From Polaromonas sp. UBA5171 (lineage in GTDB: Bacteria > Pseudomonadota > Gammaproteobacteria > Burkholderiales > Burkholderiaceae_C): a stretch of DNA of 16,816 bases. The DNA is taken from the NCBI GenBank assembly GCA_002413395.1, contig DHWX01000133.1, forward strand, positions 27,155 to 43,970. The letters are read 5' to 3'. This document shows positions 1 through 6,808 of the stretch, in pieces; position 1 is the first letter of the stretch, and every line of letters starts with the position of its first letter. The notes under the pieces were generated by a model, which was not told where the DNA came from, did not search any database, and worked only from the letters and a program-made list of their open reading frames with translations. Position numbers and translations under genes: made by a program.

Positions 1-1
1 G

Positions 2-1126
2 CGCAGCGTGGACGAAGCGCTGCTGGCAGCGCAGGGCGAACGGGCGCTGCGCTTCATTCCGGTGACAGACTTCCCCTTGCTCAAGGACTATGTGGGGCGC
101 GGCGTCATCACCACGGCCACCTATCCGGCGCGGCAGTTTGGTGTGGGATCGGCCATGGGCATGATGAAGGCGGCCAGGCTGTGCCCCCAGGCCATCGTGC
201 TGCCGGTCGATTTTGATGAAATCCGCAAATACTCGCGCCTGTTCAAAAATACTATTGCCGAGATTGCGCCACTGGTACAGGACCGCGGCGTGGACGAGGT
301 CTACATCGACTTCACCGACGTGCCGGGCGGTCAGCGCGAAGGCGGTCGCGTGCTGGCGCGCTTGATCCAGAAAAGCATTTTTGACAAGACCGGCCTGACC
401 TGCTCGATTGGCGTGGCGCCCAACAAGCTGCTGGCCAAGATGGCCAGCGAGTTCAACAAGCCCAATGGTATTTCCATCGTTCATGAGGCGGATCTGCAGG
501 AAAAAATCTGGCCCCTGAATTGCCGCAAGATCAACGGCATCGGCCCCAAGGCCGGCGAAAAACTGGCTAGACTAAACATCCACACCATTGGCGAACTGGC
601 CACCCAGGACCGACAATGGCTGATCGCCCACTTCGGCAAGTCCACCGGTGCCTGGATGCATGAAGTAGCCTGGGGCCGCGACAACAGCCCGGTGGTGACC
701 GAGAGCGAGCCCGTCAGCATGAGTCGCGAAACCACCTTTGAGCGCGACCTGCATGCGGTGCGCGACCGGGCCGAGCTGGGCGCCATCTTCACCCGGCTGT
801 GCGGGCAGGTGGCGGCCGATCTGCAGCGCAAGGGCTACGTGGCCAAAACCATCGGCATCAAACTGCGCTACGACGACTTCAGGATTGCCACACGCGACCA
901 AACGGTGCAGGCCTATACGGCAGACGCCCAAACCATACGCAAAATCGCCGGTCTGTGCCTGAAGCGGGTGCCGTTGGAGCAGCGACTGCGCCTGCTCGGG
1001 GTGCGCGCGGCCACACTCGCAAAAATCGGAGAAACACCCGTCTTCAAGGAAAACAGCGCTCTGGCCCAGATAAAATCTGCGCAGGCAGTTGCTGCTGACC
1101 CCATGGCAACGGATCAGCTTTTTTAG
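2..1126 (+). CDS. dinB: DNA polymerase IV (Y-family translesion polymerase), 5' end missing
   Basis: Error-prone translesion DNA polymerase that acts in the cytoplasm on damaged or stalled templates, tethered to the beta sliding clamp. The frame is open to the window edge: codons Arg-Ser precede the GTG at 8, and Pol IV normally has about 35-40 more N-terminal residues carrying the first catalytic Asp, so the true start lies upstream and the GTG is not a start. Counting from the codon at 8, the palm motif VDEVYIDFTD (95-104) holds the second acidic pair D96-E97. SIGVAPNKLLAKMASEFNKP (about 133-152) is the conserved family block, and KINGIGPKAGEKL (about 174-186) is the helix-hairpin-helix of the thumb. 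The little-finger domain follows. The protein ends in ATDQLF, a likely beta-clamp binding tail. No SOS box can be judged because the promoter is outside the window. Identity is very secure. Confidence 0.96.
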   Translation, partial: RSVDEALLAAQGERALRFIPVTDFPLLKDYVGRGVITTATYPARQFGVGSAMGMMKAARLCPQAIVLPVDFDEIRKYSRLFKNTIAEIAPLVQDRGVDEVYIDFTDVPGGQREGGRVLARLIQKSIFDKTGLTCSIGVAPNKLLAKMASEFNKPNGISIVHEADLQEKIWPLNCRKINGIGPKAGEKLARLNIHTIGELATQDRQWLIAHFGKSTGAWMHEVAWGRDNSPVVTESEPVSMSRETTFERDLHAVRDRAELGAIFTRLCGQVAADLQRKGYVAKTIGIKLRYDDFRIATRDQTVQAYTADAQTIRKIAGLCLKRVPLEQRLRLLGVRAATLAKIGETPVFKENSALAQIKSAQAVAADPMATDQLF

Positions 1127-1163
1127 CGTGCCGCTAGCGCCTTGAAACTGCTGTTGGCGATAC

Positions 1164-1199
1164 CCAGCCAGTCACACCGTCCCAGGCGTGACTGGCTGG
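1164..1199 (+). terminator. Stem-loop after dinB (possible terminator without a T-run)
   Basis: Perfect 12-bp inverted repeat, CCAGCCAGTCAC at 1164-1175 and its complement at 1188-1199, with a 12-nt spacer. It lies 37 nt after the dinB stop and 28 nt before the next start codon. The stem is GC-rich and strong, but the sequence after it is not a T-run in either direction, so it is not a canonical intrinsic terminator. It could protect an mRNA 3' end, assist Rho-dependent termination, or be a regulator site for the downstream gene. Confidence 0.5.
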
Positions 1200-1227
1200 A
1201 TCTGCTAACCTGAACTACAGTGCGGGC

Positions 1228-2073
1228 ATGAACACACTGACCTGCTTTTCACTTTCCATCACCGACCACATCGCCCACCTGGTGCTCAATCGCCCCGAAG
1301 CGATGAACACCATGCATCCGACCTTCTGGCGCGAACTGGATGAGGTGCTGAAGCAACTTCACAAGTCTGCCGACGCGCGCGCGTTGGTGATCTCCAGCAC
1401 CGGCAAGCACTTCAGCGCGGGCATGGCGCTGGAAACTTTTGCGGGCAACATCGCCATGGACGACCAGAGCCCCGAAGGCCGCGCGGCCATCTTTGACCTG
1501 CTGACCGACATGCAGGCCACCTTCACCAAACTGGAAACGTTGCGCATCCCGGTGATTGCGGCGATTCAGGGCGGCTGCATTGGCGGCGCGGTCGATATGG
1601 TGACGGCCTGCTGCCTGCGCTACGCCAGCACCGACGCTTTTTTCTGCATCCAGGAAATCAATATCGGCATGGTGGCCGATGTGGGCACGCTGCAGCGCCT
1701 GCCCAAGCTGGTGCCGCTGGCGGTGGTCAAAGAGCTGGCCTACACCGGCCGCAAGCTCAGCGCTGCCAAAGCGCTGGGTTACGGGCTGGTCAATGAAGTG
1801 TTTGACTCGCCAGAGACGCTGCTGGCCGGTGCGCTGCAAACCGCCCGTGAAATCGCCGCCAAGCCGCCAGTCGCCATCTGGGGCACCAAGCAGGCGATTC
1901 ACTACGCGCGCGACCATTCGGTGGACGACGCGCTCAAGCAAATGGGCTGGCTACAGGGCGCGATCTGGAGCAATCAGCATGTGCGCGAGGCGGTAACCGC
2001 CATGAAGGAAAAACGCCAGACAGGCTTTGCAGCGCTGGCTCCGCTTAAAACCTTCAATGAATCAAACCTGTAG
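1228..2073 (+). CDS. Crotonase-family enoyl-CoA hydratase/isomerase, dienoyl-CoA isomerase-like
   Basis: Soluble CoA-ester enzyme of 281 aa. HFSAGMAL (61-68) and QGGCIGGAVDMV (114-125) are the two oxyanion-hole segments of the crotonase fold. Three acidic residues, D123, E143 and D151, fall at the same spacing (20 and 8 residues) as the catalytic triad I recall for rat delta(3,5)-delta(2,4)-dienoyl-CoA isomerase (D176, E196, D204). The stretch ADVGTLQRLPKL (150-161) is also typical of that enzyme. This suggests double-bond shifting during beta-oxidation of unsaturated acyl-CoAs, though annotation pipelines would probably call it generic enoyl-CoA hydratase. The ATG at 1228 gives the normal family N-terminus, and no strong Shine-Dalgarno precedes it. 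It converges with queF, 48 nt away. The family is certain; the exact reaction is inferred from the residues. Confidence 0.9.
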   Translation: MNTLTCFSLSITDHIAHLVLNRPEAMNTMHPTFWRELDEVLKQLHKSADARALVISSTGKHFSAGMALETFAGNIAMDDQSPEGRAAIFDLLTDMQATFTKLETLRIPVIAAIQGGCIGGAVDMVTACCLRYASTDAFFCIQEINIGMVADVGTLQRLPKLVPLAVVKELAYTGRKLSAAKALGYGLVNEVFDSPETLLAGALQTAREIAAKPPVAIWGTKQAIHYARDHSVDDALKQMGWLQGAIWSNQHVREAVTAMKEKRQTGFAALAPLKTFNESNL

Positions 2074-2121
2074 CCCATGAAAAAAACATGTACTACCAAC
2101 TATTTATTTGATGGCAGTTTC

Positions 2122-2967
2122 CTACTGGCGCGCCGTGCGGATATTCGCCGGCAAGCCCTGTGGATGACTGGTGCGAAACGGGTTGATGTCGAGTCCGCCG
2201 CGGCGCGTATAGCGCGCATACACCGACAGCTTGACAGGCTTGCAGCGCGTCCACAGATCCATGAAGATGCGCTCGACGCACTGCTCATGAAACTCGTTGT
2301 GCTTGCGAAAACTCACCAGGTACTGCAGCAAACCGGCCTGCTCGATCTGCGGTCCGCTGTAGCTGATCTGCACGCTGCCCCAGTCGGGCTGGCCGGTGAC
2401 CGGGCAATTGCTTTTGAGCAGGTTGCTGGTCAGTACCTCGCTCACCGGCTGCTCACCAAAGGCAGCAGTCAGCAGCTCGGGTGCCGGGGTGTAACGGGTG
2501 CATTCCACGTCGAGGCGGTCCAGGTTCAGGCCATCGAGCTCGTGCACCGGCTCGCGGTCAAACACGTCTGGCAGAAGCAGTTTCACGCCCACTTGTGAAC
2601 CCTGCGGCGCGCCGCGCCAGACCGCTTCACTGATGTCGGCGCGGAACCGCGCCAGCACCTCGGCCACCTCGGCAAAGCGCGTGTTGTTAAAGCTGTTGAG
2701 GTAAAGCTTGAAGGATTTACTCTCAACGATGTTGGAACTTTCGCAGGGCACGGTGAAGTGCACCAGCGCCACCTGCGGCTTGCCGCGCGCGTTGAGCCAG
2801 CTCAGCTCAAACGCGGTCCACAGGTCGGCACCTAAAAATGGCGGCGCGCCGACAATGCCGAGCTCCAGCCGCTTCTCCGCCCGTGGAATCGGGAACAGCA
2901 GCGAGGCGTCGTACTGGTCGGCATAGCTTGACGCCTTGCCAAGTTGGGAGTGTTCAGGGGTGTTCAT
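2122..2967 (-). CDS. queF: NADPH-dependent 7-cyano-7-deazaguanine (preQ0) reductase, long bimodular form
   Basis: Reduces the nitrile preQ0 to the amine preQ1 in queuosine tRNA modification. With the ATG at 2967 the protein has 281 aa, close to the 282 aa of E. coli QueF. A TTG at 2973 would add two residues, but ATG is the better start, with AAGG about 10 nt upstream. Numbered from that ATG, the QueF motif ESKSFKLY is at 82-89 (NADPH binding). The catalytic Cys in SNCPVTGQPDWG is C188, with the conserved Asp at 195 and the His-Glu pair NEFHE at 227-228, matching the E. coli-type layout. The N-terminal part (YDASLLFPIPR) is typical of the long class. It is the last gene of a run with yaaA and a hydrolase, 27 nt after the hydrolase stop. 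No preQ1 riboswitch fits in that short gap, so it is probably read from upstream. Confidence 0.96.
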   Translation of the reverse strand: MNTPEHSQLGKASSYADQYDASLLFPIPRAEKRLELGIVGAPPFLGADLWTAFELSWLNARGKPQVALVHFTVPCESSNIVESKSFKLYLNSFNNTRFAEVAEVLARFRADISEAVWRGAPQGSQVGVKLLLPDVFDREPVHELDGLNLDRLDVECTRYTPAPELLTAAFGEQPVSEVLTSNLLKSNCPVTGQPDWGSVQISYSGPQIEQAGLLQYLVSFRKHNEFHEQCVERIFMDLWTRCKPVKLSVYARYTRRGGLDINPFRTSHPQGLPANIRTARQ

Positions 2968-2994
2968 TTTCAATGTGCCTTATTCAACTCGCAT

Positions 2995-3903
2995 TCACTT
3001 CGAATTTGCAGCGTCGAAGTGCGGAATCAGCAATTCCAGCAAACGATCCACCACGCCGGGGGGTAAATCATGGCCCAGGCCTTCAATGCCGGCCAGCCTG
3101 GCGCCTGGAATGCGGCGCGCGGTGTCTTCGCCGCAAGCAAACGGCACCAGCGGGTCGGCCTTGCCATGCACCACCAGCGTGGGCACGGCCACGCCAGCCA
3201 GCGCCGCGGCGCGCGTGCTGTCGGCAACAATGGCGACTATCTGGCGCGCAATGCCTCGCGGTCGAAAGCTGCGCTGGTGGGCTGCGGTGACGCGTTCGCG
3301 CAAATCCGTCTCACTCAAGGCAAAACCCGGGCTGCCAATCGCCTTGAACAGCCTGACCGAATGGTCGATGGCAGACTGCATACTTTTGTTCGCGGGGCGG
3401 CTGAGCAGTAATCGCGTCACTTCCGGTTGGGCCGCAGGCAGGCCGCGGGCGCCGCTGGAACTCATGATGCTGGCCAGGCTCAACATCCGCGCCGAGGCGG
3501 TCAAGGCCAGTCGCTGCGCGATCATGCCGCCCATGCTCACGCCCACAATGTGTGCCTGGTGAATCTGCAGCGCATCCAGTACGCCGAGCGCATCGGCAGC
3601 CATGTCCTGCAGGCTGTAGGGCGGCCTGATACGCCAGCCCAGCCGGTACTTCAGGCCCGTCCAGAGCAGCCCGGGTGTGCCTAAATAATCAAAGCTCTGG
3701 CTCAAGCCGGCGTCGCGGTTGTCAAAACGCACCACGCGAAACCCGGCATTAACCAGCCCCTGCACCAACTCGGGCGGCCAGGCAATGAGCTGCATGCCCA
3801 GCCCCATGATGAGCAGCACCACGGGCCGTGGCTGACCATTGGCAGCCAGACCCGCGCCGCTGTCATCGACTTCAATGCCAACGCTGTTTGCCGTTATTTT
3901 CAT
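2995..3903 (-). CDS. Alpha/beta hydrolase of unknown substrate
   Basis: A 302-aa serine hydrolase with the alpha/beta fold. The nucleophile elbow GVSMGG places the catalytic serine at 123. The acid is probably D250 in HGKADPLVP and the base H278 in GLGHDLP, so the triad is complete and in the usual order. The oxyanion region reads IMGLGMQ (32-38) rather than the common HG motif, a variant seen in esterases related to aclacinomycin methylesterase. FDNRDAGLS (60-68) is another block of that subgroup. There is no signal peptide. The start codon overlaps the yaaA stop by 4 nt (ATGA), so translation is probably coupled to yaaA, and queF follows after 27 nt. The substrate cannot be told from sequence; a methylesterase, lactonase or thioesterase role are all possible. 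Confidence 0.88.
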   Translation of the reverse strand: MKITANSVGIEVDDSGAGLAANGQPRPVVLLIMGLGMQLIAWPPELVQGLVNAGFRVVRFDNRDAGLSQSFDYLGTPGLLWTGLKYRLGWRIRPPYSLQDMAADALGVLDALQIHQAHIVGVSMGGMIAQRLALTASARMLSLASIMSSSGARGLPAAQPEVTRLLLSRPANKSMQSAIDHSVRLFKAIGSPGFALSETDLRERVTAAHQRSFRPRGIARQIVAIVADSTRAAALAGVAVPTLVVHGKADPLVPFACGEDTARRIPGARLAGIEGLGHDLPPGVVDRLLELLIPHFDAANSK

Positions 3904-4673
3904 GGCTGTTTGCGTCGGAATACCAACCGGTCGGTCTCGGACGCGGCAGCGTCAAACGCGTAGCCCTCCAAATCGAAACCTTCCAATTTTTTGACGCTGC
4001 CCACCTTGTTTTCAATGGCGTAGCGAACCATCAGACCGCGCGCGCGCTTGGCCATGAAGCTGATGATTTTGTATTTTCCGCCCCGGAACTCCTCAAACAC
4101 GCAGGTCACCACACGGGCTTTCAGCGCCTTGCGATCCACCGCCTTGAAATACTCTTCGCTGGCCAGATTCACGATGACAGGAGACGTGTCGGCCGCAGCG
4201 CGCTCATTGAGGTAGTCGGCAATCTGCGAACCCCAGAACTGGTACAGGTTTTTGCCGTGCTCGGTGGTCAGCGCGGTACCCATCTCCAGGCGGTAAGGCT
4301 GCATCCAGTCGAGCGGGCGCAGCACGCCGTACAGCCCGCTCAGAATGCACACATGGTCTTGCGCCCAGCCGAGCTGCGCCTCGCTCAGGGCCTTGGCGTC
4401 CAGCCCCCCGTACACATCGCCATTGAAAGCCAGCACGGCCTGTCTGGAGTTTTTGGCGGTGAATTTGGGGGACCAGGCCTGGTAGCGCGCGACGTTCAGG
4501 CCCGACAGCGCATCCGACAGCTTCATCAGCGTGCTGATTTGTTGTGGCGATTTCGTCTTGAGCAGGTCGATCAGCTGGGCGGACTGGTGCCTGAAAAGTG
4601 GCTGGGTGTGCTCAGTAATGTGCGGTGGGGTTTCGTAGTCGAGCGATTTGGCAGGCGAGAGTAGAAATAGCAT
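3900..4673 (-). CDS. yaaA: Peroxide stress protein YaaA (UPF0246/DUF328)
   Basis: A 257-aa protein that aligns by eye over its whole length with E. coli YaaA (258 aa), a cytoplasmic protein that limits damage from intracellular iron during peroxide stress. Diagnostic blocks are LLSPAKSLDY (4-13), SPQQISTLMKLSD (42-54), AFNGDVYGGL (about 82-91), ILSGLYGVLRPLDWMQPYRL (109-128) and KIISFMAKRARGLMVR near residue 200. The ATG at 4673 gives the family's usual N-terminus, and no strong Shine-Dalgarno precedes it. It lies 57 nt after the DUF3501 stop on the same strand and overlaps the hydrolase by 4 nt. In E. coli the gene belongs to the OxyR regulon. Its position in the rubrerythrin neighbourhood fits a peroxide-defence role here. 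Identity is secure; the biochemical activity is not firmly established for the family. Confidence 0.96.
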   Translation of the reverse strand: MLFLLSPAKSLDYETPPHITEHTQPLFRHQSAQLIDLLKTKSPQQISTLMKLSDALSGLNVARYQAWSPKFTAKNSRQAVLAFNGDVYGGLDAKALSEAQLGWAQDHVCILSGLYGVLRPLDWMQPYRLEMGTALTTEHGKNLYQFWGSQIADYLNERAAADTSPVIVNLASEEYFKAVDRKALKARVVTCVFEEFRGGKYKIISFMAKRARGLMVRYAIENKVGSVKKLEGFDLEGYAFDAAASETDRLVFRRKQP

Positions 4674-4730
4674 GGCTTGGAGTGAAGAACGCGAAGCAAA
4701 AGCCTGACTTTACGACAGGCGCGGTCCTGA

Positions 4731-5321
4731 TCAATGCAGATCGCTCGCCAGCGATGCCAGTGTTTCCGCGGGAATCATCACATGCGCGGGGTAATGGGTG
4801 TGGTCGCAACCCAGTTTGACGCTGGCGCCGGCCTTGACCGTAGCGCACATGGCGGGACTCAACTCGAAACGCACAAAATGCACGGCCGAGGTTTTCTCGT
4901 CGTTCTCGCGATCCATGTCTTCGTCGGCAATCGCATAGACACGAGCCTGACCTTCGACCTCGACAAACAGGTGATCTTCGACACCAATCAGTCGGGCCAA
5001 TTCGCGCTTGCGCTCATTCACATCGGGGTATTCAATCAGCATGGTCGCCTTCCAGTTGCTGCCGTTTGGCATCAACGGCGCATAGGCCTCTATTTCCTGT
5101 TCAATGCCTTCCTTTTCGAAGATTTTTTCGAGGCGCAGCATTTCCTGGATCTGGTAGCGAATGCTGATTTCACTCTCAAACTGCACATTGACATGCTCAC
5201 CCAGATGCACGCTGCGCAGTTTGCGGTGCGCCATGATGGCGGGCTTGTTTTCCTTGCGGTACTGGCTGTAAGCTTCCAGCGTCATCAGGCTGTCGGGGGT
5301 GATTCTTCCGGTGGTTTTCAT
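4731..5321 (-). CDS. DUF3501 family protein
   Basis: A 196-aa soluble protein of unknown function. I recognise it as DUF3501 from the N-terminal block ITPDSLMTLEAYSQYRKENK (7-26), the segment FESEISIRYQIQEMLRLEKI (48-67), which carries several acidic residues and a probable amphipathic helix, and a C-terminal GCDHTHYPAH (171-180) with candidate metal-binding Cys, Asp and His residues. Proteins of this family are, from memory, typically encoded beside a CCG-type Fe-S protein and a rubrerythrin, exactly the arrangement here: it starts 29 nt after the Fe-S gene. That context suggests a partner or assembly role in a redox or peroxide-response complex, but there is no direct functional evidence in the sequence. 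There are no membrane segments and no signal peptide. The start at ATG 5321 has only a weak Shine-Dalgarno. Confidence 0.85.
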   Translation of the reverse strand: MKTTGRITPDSLMTLEAYSQYRKENKPAIMAHRKLRSVHLGEHVNVQFESEISIRYQIQEMLRLEKIFEKEGIEQEIEAYAPLMPNGSNWKATMLIEYPDVNERKRELARLIGVEDHLFVEVEGQARVYAIADEDMDRENDEKTSAVHFVRFELSPAMCATVKAGASVKLGCDHTHYPAHVMIPAETLASLASDLH

Positions 5322-5350
5322 GGCTGCATCCAGGGCTGTTTATTGGAGGA

Positions 5351-6700
5351 CTATTCCAGTCCGTAAGCTTCACGTATCAGTGTCAGCGGGTTTTTTAACG
5401 GCGGTGCGCCGAGCTGATTTACTTCAAAGCCCTGGGCAATGTGGTGGCCGCCCAGCGGGCAGTCGCTGCTGATCACATCGGGCAGGCCGCCGTCCTTGTG
5501 GCTGGCCATGGCCTTGAACAGCGGCTTGCCGATTTTCATGGCCTGCTGGTGATACGGCACTTTCACGCCAAAAGTGCCGGCGTGGCCGGAACAGCGCTCA
5601 TGCGTCTGCACGCTGGTGCCGGGAACCATCTTGAGCATTTCCTCGGTTTTTTTGCCGATGTTCTGCACGCGTCCGTGGCAGGGAATCTGGTAGCTGATCT
5701 TGCCCAGCGGCGTGGTGAATTCGGTCTTCAGCAGGCCGTCACGCTTGCGCGCCATCAGGTATTCAAACGGGTCCCACATGTGCTCCTTGACCAGTTGCAC
5801 GTCGGCGTCATCGGGGTACATCAGCGGGATTTCCTGCTTGAACATCAGCGTGCAACTAGGCACCGCGCTCAGTATGGCGAGGCCTTCCCTGGCATACCGG
5901 GCCAGCACCGGAATATTGGCTTCCTTGGCCGAGTTGACCGAGTCCAGGTCGCCCAGTTCCAGCCTGGGCATGCCGCAGCATTTTTCCTTTTCAACGAGCA
6001 TATAAGGCACTTCGTTGTGGTCAAGTATCTTGAGCAGATCGTGGCCAATGCCAGGTTCGTTGTAGTTGATGTAGCAAGTGGAAAAAATCACCACCTTGCC
6101 GGGCGTTCTTTCACCGTCTTTCACAGGGTGCGGTGGCGACTCAAGCGCACTGGAACGAAATTTATGGGTCGCCAACTCGGGCAACCAGGCGTCTTTGTCC
6201 ACGCCCAGCACTTTTTCCATCACGGCGCGCGCCGGTCTGGTTTTGTTCACGGCGTTGGCCATCTGAACCACGATGGGAATGCCGGCAAACTGACCATGCA
6301 CATCGGTGGACGCCAAAAATCTTTCACCGAGGCCGACATCGCCGCTTTTGAATTTGATCGCCTTGGCGCGCAGCATGGTGTGCGGAAAGTCCAGATTGAA
6401 CTTGTGCGGCGGCACATAAGGGCATTTGGTCATGTAGCACAGGTCACACAGGTAGCACTGATTGACCACTTTGCGGTAGTCCTGTTTGTCCACGCCATCG
6501 ACTTCGCCGGTCTTGCTTGCATCAACCAGATCAAACAACGTAGGGAAAGCACCGCACAGACTTACGCAGCGGCGGCAGCCATGACAAATGTCAAAGATGC
6601 GCTCCATCTCATGAAGGCAGGCGCCTTCGTTGTAATAATCGGGGTTTTTCCAGTCAATCGCGTGACGGGTAGGCGCTTGCAAATTGCCTTCTGTGGCCAT
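5351..6700 (-). CDS. Fe-S oxidoreductase with two ferredoxin-type cluster motifs and two CCG-type domains (HdrD/GlpC-like)
   Basis: A 449-aa cytoplasmic electron-transfer protein related to heterodisulfide reductase subunit D and GlpC. Two 4Fe-4S motifs lie near the N-terminus: C39-C42-C45-C49 in CHGCRRCVSLC, and C82-C85-C88-C93 in CYLCDLCYMTKCP, which has one extra residue before the last Cys. Two cysteine-rich (CCG) domains follow. The first has C209, then KCCGMP with C241-C242, and a later Cys at 283. The second has C341 (PCHGR), then ERCSGH with C370 and Ser in place of the second Cys, and C414 (DCPLGGHH). The CCG domains usually bind an unusual 4Fe-4S or zinc site. It is not the glycerol-3-phosphate dehydrogenase subunit proper, since no glpA or glpB is nearby. 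It is followed by DUF3501 after 29 nt and preceded by rubrerythrin. An AAGAGA stretch about 9 nt upstream of ATG 6700 serves as a modest ribosome site. Confidence 0.9.
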   Translation of the reverse strand: MATEGNLQAPTRHAIDWKNPDYYNEGACLHEMERIFDICHGCRRCVSLCGAFPTLFDLVDASKTGEVDGVDKQDYRKVVNQCYLCDLCYMTKCPYVPPHKFNLDFPHTMLRAKAIKFKSGDVGLGERFLASTDVHGQFAGIPIVVQMANAVNKTRPARAVMEKVLGVDKDAWLPELATHKFRSSALESPPHPVKDGERTPGKVVIFSTCYINYNEPGIGHDLLKILDHNEVPYMLVEKEKCCGMPRLELGDLDSVNSAKEANIPVLARYAREGLAILSAVPSCTLMFKQEIPLMYPDDADVQLVKEHMWDPFEYLMARKRDGLLKTEFTTPLGKISYQIPCHGRVQNIGKKTEEMLKMVPGTSVQTHERCSGHAGTFGVKVPYHQQAMKIGKPLFKAMASHKDGGLPDVISSDCPLGGHHIAQGFEVNQLGAPPLKNPLTLIREAYGLE

Positions 6701-6734
6701 GGTGCAATCTCTTTCTAGAGTCCCTTGAGGGGGT

Positions 6735-6777
6735 GGGTTTCAGAAAAAATTTGCATATGAAATTTTTTCAAAAACCC
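6735..6777. repeat. AT-rich near-perfect palindrome upstream of the Fe-S gene
   Basis: Two 18-nt arms (6735-6752 and 6760-6777) pair at 16 of 18 positions around a 7-nt centre GCATATG. The inner 10 bp are perfect (GAAAAAATTT and its complement). It sits between the rubrerythrin terminator and the start of the Fe-S gene, 35 nt upstream of the latter's ATG. It could be an operator or UP-like promoter element for the Fe-S/DUF3501 genes, or a second mRNA hairpin after rubrerythrin. Confidence 0.6.
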
Positions 6778-6800
6778 GCTACGCCTTGCAACGCAGCGGG
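6770..6800 (-). terminator. Intrinsic terminator of the rubrerythrin gene
   Basis: Read on the minus strand, CCCGCT (plus 6795-6800) pairs with AGCGGG (plus 6775-6780) across a 14-nt loop that can form two more pairs, and TTTTT (plus 6770-6774) follows at once. It begins 8 nt after the rubrerythrin stop codon. It probably makes rubrerythrin largely monocistronic, with partial read-through into the Fe-S gene possible. Confidence 0.7.
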
Positions 6801-6808
6801 CAAAAAAA

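Noticed and set aside
2077..2598. 173-codon plus-strand ORF following the isomerase gene
   Set aside because: It lies opposite the 3' part of queF, whose catalytic Cys and motifs are in the minus frame.
2968..2994. preQ1 riboswitch for queF
   Set aside because: The gap to the upstream gene is only 27 nt, too short for the aptamer plus an expression platform.
5441..6718. 425-codon plus-strand ORF opposite the Fe-S gene
   Set aside because: It is an antisense shadow of a high-GC gene: the minus-strand frame carries all the Fe-S and CCG motifs, while this one is His/Ala/Val/Gly-rich with no recognisable motif.
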